A stretch of DNA of 5,534 bases, from positions 1 through 5,534 of the forward strand of contig FR895389.1 in NCBI GenBank assembly GCA_000435595.1. Reading direction: 5' to 3'. The number at the start of each line of letters is the position of its first letter. The stretch's first letter is position 1. A program made the translations under genes and the position numbers. The DNA is from Firmicutes bacterium CAG:882 (GTDB lineage Bacteria > Bacillota > Clostridia > Lachnospirales > Lachnospiraceae). Positions 1-5,466 of the stretch are shown one piece after another. The notes beneath the pieces are model-generated. The model was not told the origin of the DNA, ran no database searches, and saw only the letters and a program-made list of their open reading frames with translations.

Positions 1-1
1 T

Positions 2-1015
2 ATCAAGAATGTGCGCGATACGAGAGTGGGTGACACAGTGACGGACGCAGACAGACCTTGTGCCGAGCCGCTTCCGGGATACAAGAAGGTCAATCCTATG
101 GTATACTGCGGTATGTATCCGGCTGACGGTGCACATTATGCAGACCTTCGTGATGCGCTTGAGAAGCTTCAGCTCAATGATGCCTCGCTTCAATATGAGC
201 CGGAGACATCGGTTGCGCTGGGCTTCGGTTTCAGATGTGGTTTCCTTGGACTGTTACATCTTGAAATCATACAGGAAAGACTTGAACGTGAATATGACCT
301 TGACCTTGTGACAACTGCACCGGGCGTTATCTATAAGGTTCATAAAACGGATGGCACGGTCATGGAGCTTACCAATCCATCCAATCTTCCGGACCCATCG
401 GAGATAGATTTCATGGAGGAGCCTGTTGTATCGGCTGAGATTATGGTTACGACGGAGTTTGTCGGGCCGATAATGGAGTTATGCCAGCAGAGAAGAGGTG
501 TGTATCTTGGAATGGAATACATGGAGACTACCAGAGCACTCCTTAAATATGAGCTTCCGTTGAACGAGATTATTTATGACTTTTTTGATGCGCTCAAGTC
601 GCGTTCAAGGGGTTACGCTTCGTTTGATTATGAGCTTAAGGGCTATGTCCAGTCCAAGCTTTGCAAGCTTGATATCCTTGTCAACAAGGAAGAAGTTGAT
701 GCACTTTCATTTATCGTGCATGCTGATAGTGCCGCAGAACGCGGAAGAAAGATGTGCGAGAAGCTCAAGGATGAGATACCAAGACAGCTTTTTGAGATTC
801 CTATTCAGGCAGCTATTGGCGGCAGGATTGTTGCCAGGGAGACAGTAAGAGCCATGCGTAAGGATGTCCTTGCAAAGTGCTATGGCGGTGATATTTCCCG
901 TAAGAAGAAGCTTCTTGAAAAGCAGAAGGAAGGAAAGAAGCGTATGAGACAGTTCGGTAATGTCGAGATACCGCAGAAGGCATTCATGGCTGTATTAAAG
1001 CTTGATGAGAATTAA
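2..1015 (+). CDS. lepA: Elongation factor 4 (LepA), C-terminal part, 5' end cut by window edge
   Basis: LepA/EF4 is a ribosome-associated translational GTPase, thought to aid ribosome assembly or rescue stalled ribosomes. The open frame runs in from the left edge (from base 2, reading IKNVRDTRVGDTVT), so the GTG at 11 is not the real start. About 337 residues are visible against a family length near 600, so the N-terminal GTPase domain lies outside the window. What is seen: an EF-G-like domain with RCGFLGLLHLEI (bases 233-268), a second elongation-factor-like domain around RRGVYLGMEYM, and the LepA-specific C-terminal domain (about 800-1012) with the conserved CYGGDISRKKKLLEKQKEGK and a basic stretch ending in NVEIPQKAFMAVLKL. 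The frame is intact and ends in TAA. No terminator hairpin is visible after it, so read-through into gltX is possible. Family identification is secure. Confidence 0.97.
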   Translation: MKNVRDTRVGDTVTDADRPCAEPLPGYKKVNPMVYCGMYPADGAHYADLRDALEKLQLNDASLQYEPETSVALGFGFRCGFLGLLHLEIIQERLEREYDLDLVTTAPGVIYKVHKTDGTVMELTNPSNLPDPSEIDFMEEPVVSAEIMVTTEFVGPIMELCQQRRGVYLGMEYMETTRALLKYELPLNEIIYDFFDALKSRSRGYASFDYELKGYVQSKLCKLDILVNKEEVDALSFIVHADSAAERGRKMCEKLKDEIPRQLFEIPIQAAIGGRIVARETVRAMRKDVLAKCYGGDISRKKKLLEKQKEGKKRMRQFGNVEIPQKAFMAVLKLDEN

Positions 1016-1042
1016 GGAATTGAACTGTATCAGCTGCAATTT

Positions 1043-1070
1043 TTGATAAGTAAATAGATATCTATATTAT
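1043..1070 (+). promoter_or_regulatory. Probable sigma-A promoter for gltX-hemW
   Basis: A -35-like TTGATA (1043-1048) and a -10-like TATTAT (1065-1070) each match the sigma-A consensus at 5 of 6 positions. They are separated by 16 bp, one short of the ideal 17. A start near 1077 would leave a leader of about 24 bases before the gltX ATG. A 12-bp palindrome lies in the spacer. The region is very AT-rich, so chance matches are easy; no transcript data are available. Confidence 0.55.
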
Positions 1071-1100
1071 AAGATTATATTTTTTTTGGAGGAAAGAATA

Positions 1101-2768
1101 ATGGATTACAACAGACTTGCAGAGTTATGTCTGCCGGGCATTGATAAGACACCTGATTACTGGGAGAAGCAGTTCCCGGCGAGAGAGCTTAAGAAGGGGG
1201 CACAGGTAACAAGACTTGCGCCAAGCCCTACGGGATTTATACATCTCGGAAATCTCTATGGAGCACTTGCCGATGAGAGAATCGCACACCAGAGTGGCGG
1301 TACATTCTATCTAAGAATAGAGGATACCGATGCGAAGAGAGAGGTTGAGGGAGCTGTTGATATTATTATCAATGTGCTTCGCTATTTTGGCATTGAATTT
1401 GACGAGGGAGCGGGAATCGACAATCCTGAGATTAACAAGTATGGTCCTTACTTTCAGAGACAGAGAGCAGAGATTTACCAGACTTATGTTAAGGACTTGG
1501 TAAGAAAGGGGCTTGCATATCCTTGCTTCTGCACTGAGGAGGAACTCACTGCAATTAAGGAAGAGCAGATGAAGCATGACATACTTACCGGATATCATAC
1601 CAAGTGGGCTAAGTGCCGTAACCTTACATGTGAGCAGGTGGAGGAGAACATCAAGGCAGGCAAGCCTTATGTAATGAGACTTCGTTCACAGGGAATCGAG
1701 GGAAAAGAGGTTACATTTAAGGATACAATCAAGGGAGAGATTTCATTCCCGGAGAATATTCAGGATGTCATCATTCTTAAGTCCGACGGAATACCGACAT
1801 ATCATTTTGCACATGCGATTGATGACCATCTTATGGGAACAACGCTTGTAATCCGCGGCGAGGAGTGGCTCTCGAGTGTGCCTACACATATTGAGCTTTT
1901 CAATGTACTTGGATTCAAGAGACCGGACTATGCGCATACAGCCCATCTTATGAAGATGGAGCAGCTTGAGGACGGAACGATGAGCAAGAGAAAGCTTTCT
2001 AAGAGAAAGGATCCGGAACTCTCACTTGATTTCTACCGTCAGGACGGATACCATCCTCATTGTGTTAAGGTATATCTTATGACGCTTCTCAATTCTAACT
2101 TTGAGGAGTGGTATGACAAGCATCCTGATTCACCGATAGAAGAGTTCAAGTTCGATGTGCATAAGATGGCACAGTCCGGAGCTCTTTTTGACATGGATAA
2201 GCTTCATAACATCTGCCGCAATGAATTTGCAAAGATGGATACTGATGAGATATACAATTACCTCTATGAGTGGAACAGAGAATACAATAAGGATATGGCT
2301 GACGTATACTTTAAGTCACCTGAGTACTTTAAGAAGGCTCTTGAGCTTTTCATGGGTGTAGGTCAGAAGAGAAGACGTAAGGATTTTGAGTATGCTAAGC
2401 AGATTATGCCGATGTTCTCATTCTTTTTTGATGAGACATTTGTGCCTAACTATGAGTTTAAGTATGACAACGCGCAGGTTTGTGAGATTCTTGAGAAGTA
2501 TCTTGCCACTTATGACCATGCTGCTGACAACAACGGCTGGTTTAACAATGTGAAGGCTATAGCCGATGAGTGCGGTTTTGCATCTGATATGAAGGCATAT
2601 AAGGCTAATCCTGAGAATTTCAAGGGCAGTGTATCTGATATAGCGGAAGTACTTCGTATAACAATAACAGGGGCATCCAATTCACCTGATTTATGGACAA
2701 TTCTTCATATCATGGGTGAGGATAAGATGCGCGAGCGTATCAACAATATGCTTGGGAAGCTTAAATAG
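1101..2768 (+). CDS. gltX: Glutamate--tRNA ligase, long clostridial-type variant
   Basis: Class I aminoacyl-tRNA synthetase that charges tRNA-Glu with glutamate using ATP, in the cytoplasm. The ATG at 1101 is chosen because GGAGG (1088-1092) sits 8 bases upstream; an in-frame TTG at 1086 overlaps that site and is unlikely. The 555 residues show the HIGH-type motif in PSPTGFIHLGN (residues 41-51), LRIEDTD (71-77), a probable zinc site from C142-x-C144 and C172-x4-C177, IRGEEWLSS (251-259), and the KMSKS-type loop KLSKR (298-302). The C-terminal part is the anticodon-binding region, ending in a typical TGASNSPDLW segment (about 533-542). Usual bacterial GluRS is about 470-490 residues; here roughly 33 extra residues precede the catalytic core and the C-terminal half is also longer. 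I recall this long form from other Clostridia. Whether it is discriminating or also charges tRNA-Gln cannot be read from the sequence. hemW follows after 11 bp, suggesting cotranscription. Confidence 0.95.
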   Translation: MDYNRLAELCLPGIDKTPDYWEKQFPARELKKGAQVTRLAPSPTGFIHLGNLYGALADERIAHQSGGTFYLRIEDTDAKREVEGAVDIIINVLRYFGIEFDEGAGIDNPEINKYGPYFQRQRAEIYQTYVKDLVRKGLAYPCFCTEEELTAIKEEQMKHDILTGYHTKWAKCRNLTCEQVEENIKAGKPYVMRLRSQGIEGKEVTFKDTIKGEISFPENIQDVIILKSDGIPTYHFAHAIDDHLMGTTLVIRGEEWLSSVPTHIELFNVLGFKRPDYAHTAHLMKMEQLEDGTMSKRKLSKRKDPELSLDFYRQDGYHPHCVKVYLMTLLNSNFEEWYDKHPDSPIEEFKFDVHKMAQSGALFDMDKLHNICRNEFAKMDTDEIYNYLYEWNREYNKDMADVYFKSPEYFKKALELFMGVGQKRRRKDFEYAKQIMPMFSFFFDETFVPNYEFKYDNAQVCEILEKYLATYDHAADNNGWFNNVKAIADECGFASDMKAYKANPENFKGSVSDIAEVLRITITGASNSPDLWTILHIMGEDKMRERINNMLGKLK

Positions 2769-2779
2769 AGAGGCTTTGT

Positions 2780-3937
2780 ATGGGCTTGTACAGGACAGGA
2801 CGGAAGGGGATATATATACATATCCCCTTTTGCATTTCAAAATGTATATACTGCGATTTTTGCTCCGCACCGGCAGATGATGCGACAAAGGAACGCTATG
2901 TGGACGCACTGTGCCATGAGATAGAGGTGGCAGGGGAAAAAGCGTCTGCTGCCGGTGATGATAGAAATATATCCACGATTTTTTTTGGAGGAGGCACGCC
3001 GTCGATACTTCATTCGGCACTGCTTGTCAAGATAATGAAGGTGGTGAGTGATGCATTTACTGTGGCTGATGATGCTGAGATTACGGTTGAGTGTAATCCC
3101 GGCACGCTGAGCCGGAGCAAGCTTGAGACATATAGAGACATCGGTGTAAACAGACTCAGCATAGGTCTGCAGTCACCGAACAACAGGGAGCTTAAGAACT
3201 TAGGAAGAATTCACACCTACGAACAGTTCGAGGAGTCCTATATTGCGGCAAGGCTTGCGGGCTTTGACAATATCAATGTCGATATAATGTCCGCCATTCC
3301 GAACCAGACGCTTGCAGGATATGAGGATAATCTGAGAAAGGTTATTGCGCTTAATACAGAGCATATATCGGCATACAGCCTGATTGTGGAGGAGGGAACA
3401 CCACTGTATAATATGGTGGAGCGTACTCACGGAAAATTTCTTCCGTCAGAGGATGAAGACAGAGAAATGTATGCCATGACAAAGGCAATGCTTGCTGATG
3501 CTGGATATTCAAGGTATGAAATATCCAACTACGCCAAACCGGGGCGTGAGTGCAGACATAACATATCCTATTGGGAGAGAGCAGATTATCTTGGATTCGG
3601 TGCGGCAGCGGCATCACTAATTGGAAAAAGACGATTTACGAATACAGATGATGTGGCCTCTTATATTGCAAATCCGATTGACAATCACAGTGAAGAACAG
3701 CTTCTTGCTGTCAATGATGAGATGGAGGAATATATGTTTCTCGGTCTGCGCATGATGAAGGGCGTTGATACTGTAAGATTCGGGGAGTTGTTCGGAAAGA
3801 GTTATGATGAAGTTTACGGAAGTATAACTGACAGGCAGATAGAGCAGGGGCTTATGGTGCGCGACGGAAACAGGGTGTGCCTTACAGATATTGGAATTGA
3901 CGTAAGCAACACTGTTATGGCAGAATACATGCTATAA
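2780..3937 (+). CDS. hemW: Radical SAM heme chaperone HemW (HemN-like)
   Basis: HemW binds heme and a 4Fe-4S cluster and delivers heme to target proteins. It is often mis-annotated as oxygen-independent coproporphyrinogen oxidase. The 385 residues match the usual length. Visible motifs: YIHIPFC leading into the radical-SAM cysteines C18-x3-C22-x2-C25, with another Cys at 28; FFGGGTPS (68-75) and ECNPGT (104-109), both typical of the SAM-binding barrel; RLSIGLQS (125-132) followed by LGRIH; YEISNYAKPG (246-255); and HNISYW (260-265), the HNxxYW heme-binding signature that separates HemW from true HemN. A C-terminal HemN_C-like winged region follows from about 310. ATG 2780 has a weak upstream AGAGAGG (2767-2773) overlapping the gltX stop, so translation may be coupled. 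The gene ends in tandem TAA TAA stops. Assignment as HemW rather than HemN is strong because of HNxxYW. Confidence 0.95.
   Translation: MGLYRTGRKGIYIHIPFCISKCIYCDFCSAPADDATKERYVDALCHEIEVAGEKASAAGDDRNISTIFFGGGTPSILHSALLVKIMKVVSDAFTVADDAEITVECNPGTLSRSKLETYRDIGVNRLSIGLQSPNNRELKNLGRIHTYEQFEESYIAARLAGFDNINVDIMSAIPNQTLAGYEDNLRKVIALNTEHISAYSLIVEEGTPLYNMVERTHGKFLPSEDEDREMYAMTKAMLADAGYSRYEISNYAKPGRECRHNISYWERADYLGFGAAAASLIGKRRFTNTDDVASYIANPIDNHSEEQLLAVNDEMEEYMFLGLRMMKGVDTVRFGELFGKSYDEVYGSITDRQIEQGLMVRDGNRVCLTDIGIDVSNTVMAEYML
2804..2831 (+). other. Perfect hairpin followed by TTTT inside the start of hemW
   Basis: AAGGGGATAT (2804-2813) pairs perfectly with ATATCCCCTT (2820-2829) across a 6-base loop, and the run TTTT (2828-2831) closes and follows the 3' arm. 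This resembles a weak intrinsic terminator or a translation-slowing stem at codons 9-17 of hemW. The same bases encode the conserved YIHIPF motif, so part of the symmetry may be coding coincidence. Whether it has any function is unknown. Confidence 0.4.
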
Positions 3938-3940
3938 TAA

Positions 3941-4002
3941 AACCATCAACAGATATGGTGCGTGGCTGCTTGCAGACAAAGCACTATATCTATTAGATGG
4001 TT
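3941..4002 (+). repeat. 62-nt imperfect inverted repeat / RNA hairpin after hemW
   Basis: Two nested stems are visible. The outer one pairs AACCATC (3941-3947) with GATGGTT (3996-4002). The inner one pairs AGATATGGTGC (3951-3961) with GCACTATATCT (3981-3991), 11 contiguous pairs with one G-U. An asymmetric internal loop (AAC / ATTA) separates them, and the 19-base apical loop can form CTG-CTTG-CAG. It begins 3 bases after the hemW stop. No T-run follows, so it is not a standard intrinsic terminator. It could be a processing or stability element for the upstream mRNA, part of a leader RNA for the next gene, or a decayed palindromic repeat. I do not recognise a known RNA family. Confidence 0.6.
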
Positions 4003-4051
4003 AAACAGACATGAGCAAAACATGGCGATAGCCCGATTTGCAAATGGATGT

Positions 4052-4087
4052 TGTGATTTCGAGAGTGCGGAGCACGGAGAAATCACA
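4052..4087 (+). other. Second structured hairpin in the leader of the lipoprotein gene
   Basis: TGTGATTTC (4052-4060) pairs perfectly with GAAATCACA (4079-4087). Inside, GTGC (4065-4068) pairs with GCAC (4072-4075) around a GGA loop, leaving a purine-rich internal loop (GAGA / GGA). A mini-hairpin GGC-GATA-GCC (4024-4033) lies just upstream. The hairpin ends about 30 bases before the ribosome binding site of the next gene, and the sequence after it is only mildly T-rich (GTTATTAT), so a terminator role is doubtful. With the 3941-4002 hairpin it makes the whole 196-base spacer look like a folded leader. I could not match it to a riboswitch class, and I see no convincing promoter here. Confidence 0.5.
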
Positions 4088-4133
4088 GTTATTATAGGAA
4101 AAGATATGGTTTTGAAAAAGGAGACAGTAATAC

Positions 4134-4727
4134 ATGAAAAGCAGATACATAAAATTTATCACATTATTGCTGTGCACGCTGGCACTGTGCATGACAGCAC
4201 TTGCGGGCTGCTCTAAGAAAACCGATGCACAGCCGGAGAGCACAGAAGCTCCGACAGCCGAGGTCGAGGTAAAGAGCGGCACTACCATTGAGGATGGTAT
4301 TCTCTTGGTGGGAATATCGTCGAGTCCATACATAGATGAGGCTGAGGATGGCAAGGTTGAGGGCTTTGAGATTGACCTTGCAAAAGCCATAGGTGAGCTT
4401 ACTTTTCTTGAGGTCAAGTTCGTAAGAATGAATTACAGCGGAATATATGCAGAGCTTGACACGAGCAGCTTCGACTGCGTAATAAGCGGAGTTGAGATAA
4501 CGGATGCTGTTGACAAGGTGTATGATTTTTCGGCATCATATTATACCGATGATAAGGGGAATGATATAGGAGCAGTTGTGAAATCGGGAAATAACAGACT
4601 TCTCAATGTCCTTAATAAGTCCATTTCCATATTAAAGAGCAACGGAACGATGGACGAGCTCTACGAAAAGTGGTTTGCGGTGGATGAGACAGACGATGGC
4701 ACCACTCAGGAAAGCAATAAAAAATAA
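4134..4727 (+). CDS. Lipoprotein related to amino-acid ABC transporter solute-binding proteins, central lobe missing
   Basis: Start ATG 4134 is set by AAAGGAG (4117-4123) and an in-frame TAA at 4128-4130. The 197-residue product has a basic N-end, a hydrophobic signal (about 7-24), and lipobox LAGC with the lipidated Cys at 26, so it is probably anchored outside the membrane; a flexible T/E/P-rich linker follows. Residues 56-138 match the first part of the SBP_bac_3 fold (GKVEGFEIDLAKAI, FDCVISGVEITD, DFSASYYT), and residues 144-181 match its last part (IGAVVKSGNNRLLNVLNKSI, then DELYEKWF). Full-length relatives are about 250-280 residues and carry roughly 85-95 residues of lobe II between these parts; here only about 6 remain. 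The Arg normally four positions before the VDFS-like motif region (T-x-x-R) is replaced by Val (TDAV). No permease or ATPase gene adjoins. It could be a single-lobe sensor or accessory lipoprotein, or an in-frame deletion relic. The family relation is firm; function is unknown. Confidence 0.85.
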   Translation: MKSRYIKFITLLLCTLALCMTALAGCSKKTDAQPESTEAPTAEVEVKSGTTIEDGILLVGISSSPYIDEAEDGKVEGFEIDLAKAIGELTFLEVKFVRMNYSGIYAELDTSSFDCVISGVEITDAVDKVYDFSASYYTDDKGNDIGAVVKSGNNRLLNVLNKSISILKSNGTMDELYEKWFAVDETDDGTTQESNKK

Positions 4728-4753
4728 TGCGTGGCTAAGACAGAAAAAAACAC

Positions 4754-4782
4754 TTGCATTATAAGGAAAATAGTGATATATT
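4754..4782 (+). promoter_or_regulatory. Probable promoter of the queT unit
   Basis: TTGCAT (4754-4759) and TATATT (4777-4782) are spaced by 17 bp, with TGA just before the -10 box, which resembles an extended -10. Transcription would start near 4789, giving a leader of about 80 bases that holds a small hairpin and the preQ1 riboswitch. The -35 match is only partial, but its position ahead of a riboswitch and behind an unrelated gene supports it. Confidence 0.55.
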
Positions 4783-4788
4783 AAGCAA

Positions 4789-4806
4789 GCTTTGTGAAGA
4801 CGAAGC
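4789..4806 (+). other. Small hairpin at the predicted 5' end of the queT mRNA
   Basis: GCTTTG (4789-4794) pairs with CGAAGC (4801-4806), with one G-U pair, around the loop TGAAGA. It falls almost exactly at the predicted transcription start, where 5' stem-loops often protect mRNA from decay. A T-rich single-stranded stretch (4810-4820) separates it from the riboswitch stem. Confidence 0.35.
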
Positions 4807-4821
4807 CTGTATTTATTTATC

Positions 4822-4863
4822 CGAGTGTTCGTAACCATCCACTCGTAAAACAAAACTAAGGAG
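4822..4863 (+). promoter_or_regulatory. preQ1-I type riboswitch overlapping the queT Shine-Dalgarno
   Basis: A 6-bp stem, CGAGTG (4822-4827) with CACTCG (4840-4845), encloses the loop TTCGTAACCATC. It is followed by the A-rich tail TAAAACAAAACTAAGGAG (4846-4863). This is the compact architecture of class I preQ1 riboswitches: one hairpin plus an A-rich tail whose CTAAGG end folds back on the loop as an H-type pseudoknot. The loop cytosine at 4835 is the best candidate to pair with preQ1. The tail end contains the ribosome binding site AAGGAG (4858-4863), 8 bases before the ATG, so ligand binding should hide it and switch off translation. The next gene, queT, is a classic preQ1-controlled gene. 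The exact pseudoknot pairs were not fully resolved by eye. Confidence 0.8.
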
Positions 4864-4871
4864 ATTAAAAA

Positions 4872-5357
4872 ATGAACAAGAAAGTATTATTTATCACTCA
4901 GGCAGCAGTAATAGCGGCACTCTATGTTGTGCTCACTTATGTGGCAGCTCTTTTGGGATTATCAAGCGGAGCCATTCAGGTGAGATTTTCGGAGGCACTT
5001 ACGGTACTGCCTTATTTTATTCCATCAGCTATACCGGGAGTTACAATCGGCTGTTTTCTTGCTAATCTGCTCACAGGAGGCGCAGTGCTTGATATTGTGT
5101 TCGGTTCAATAGCAACTCTTATAGGAGCTGTGTGCTCATATCTTTTAAGAAAGCATAAGTGGCTTGTACCGCTTCCACCGATTATTGCCAATGTAATAAT
5201 AGTTCCATGGGTGCTTCAGACAGCCTATGGTATGACTGATGCATACTGGTATCTCATGCTTACCGTGGGTGCCGGTGAGGTTATCTCATGCTATATATTC
5301 GGAATGATTCTCTTATTTGCACTTGATAAGCATAAGAAGACTATATTCCATCAGTAA
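4872..5357 (+). CDS. queT: QueT family queuosine-precursor ECF transporter S component
   Basis: QueT is the small membrane substrate-binding (S) subunit of an energy-coupling factor transporter. It imports a queuosine precursor (preQ1, preQ0 or a relative) using a shared EcfA-A'-T energizing module encoded elsewhere. The 161-residue product is the usual length and highly hydrophobic, with about five or six membrane segments (the first at about 6-29). Family hallmarks seen: IQVRFSEALTVLP (35-47), PPIIANVIIVPWVL (102-115) and GEVISCY (135-141), with a basic cytoplasmic tail ending KHKK. ATG 4872 is fixed by AAGGAG 8 bases upstream. The gene forms a stand-alone unit with its own promoter, preQ1 riboswitch and terminator, so it is expected to be expressed when preQ1 is low. 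Exact substrate is inferred from family and riboswitch. Confidence 0.95.
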   Translation: MNKKVLFITQAAVIAALYVVLTYVAALLGLSSGAIQVRFSEALTVLPYFIPSAIPGVTIGCFLANLLTGGAVLDIVFGSIATLIGAVCSYLLRKHKWLVPLPPIIANVIIVPWVLQTAYGMTDAYWYLMLTVGAGEVISCYIFGMILLFALDKHKKTIFHQ

Positions 5358-5398
5358 AATATATCTGTATGGCAGCGGTTACATGCCATCTGTATACT

Positions 5399-5466
5399 AA
5401 AAAATTCCGGCTTTAAGCGGGCAATGAGGTGTTCCTCAGGATACGCTTAAAGCCGGAATTTTTTTT
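5399..5466 (+). terminator. Strong intrinsic terminator after queT, probably bidirectional
   Basis: A perfect 21-bp stem joins 5399-5419 (core TTCCGGCTTTAAGCG) to 5444-5464, ending in a run of eight T (5459-5466). The 24-base loop contains a second stem TGAGG (5425-5429) with CCTCA (5434-5438) around TGTT. Six A at 5399-5404 give a T-run on the opposite strand, so it could also stop transcription arriving from the right. It closes the queT unit about 40 bases after the stop codon. Confidence 0.93.

Noticed and set aside
11..13. GTG as a possible start of a 334-residue gene
   Set aside because: The frame continues upstream to base 2 with LepA-conserved residues (IKN before VRDTRVG), so the gene is simply cut by the window edge.
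1086..1088. TTG start for gltX giving five extra residues
   Set aside because: It overlaps the GGAGG ribosome binding site; ATG 1101 has ideal spacing from that site.
2978..2998. TTTTTTTGGAGGAGG inside hemW as an internal ribosome binding site, similar to the one before gltX
   Set aside because: It encodes the conserved FFGGGTPS motif of HemW, and no good internal start or separate product follows.
3970..3998. TTGCAG ... TTAGAT as a promoter for the lipoprotein gene
   Set aside because: The -10 match is poor and both boxes are buried in the 3941-4002 hairpin; not strong enough to list.
3962..4216. An 84-codon open frame across the hemW-lipoprotein spacer
   Set aside because: It lacks a ribosome binding site, overlaps the lipoprotein gene in another frame, and its translation has no recognisable domain; the hairpins explain the region better.
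4001..4417. 138-codon open frame on the minus strand
   Set aside because: It is antisense to the lipoprotein gene, with composition expected from the reverse of a coding frame and no ribosome binding site.
3960..4737. GCGTGGCT occurring both at about 3960 and 4729, flanking the lipoprotein gene
   Set aside because: Only 8 bases shared and the flanks diverge; not convincing as target-site duplication or recombination ends.
5363..5395. ATCTGTAT direct repeat flanking an ATGGCA/TGCCAT stem after queT
   Set aside because: Short, with only a 6-bp stem, and immediately before the real terminator; most likely chance.
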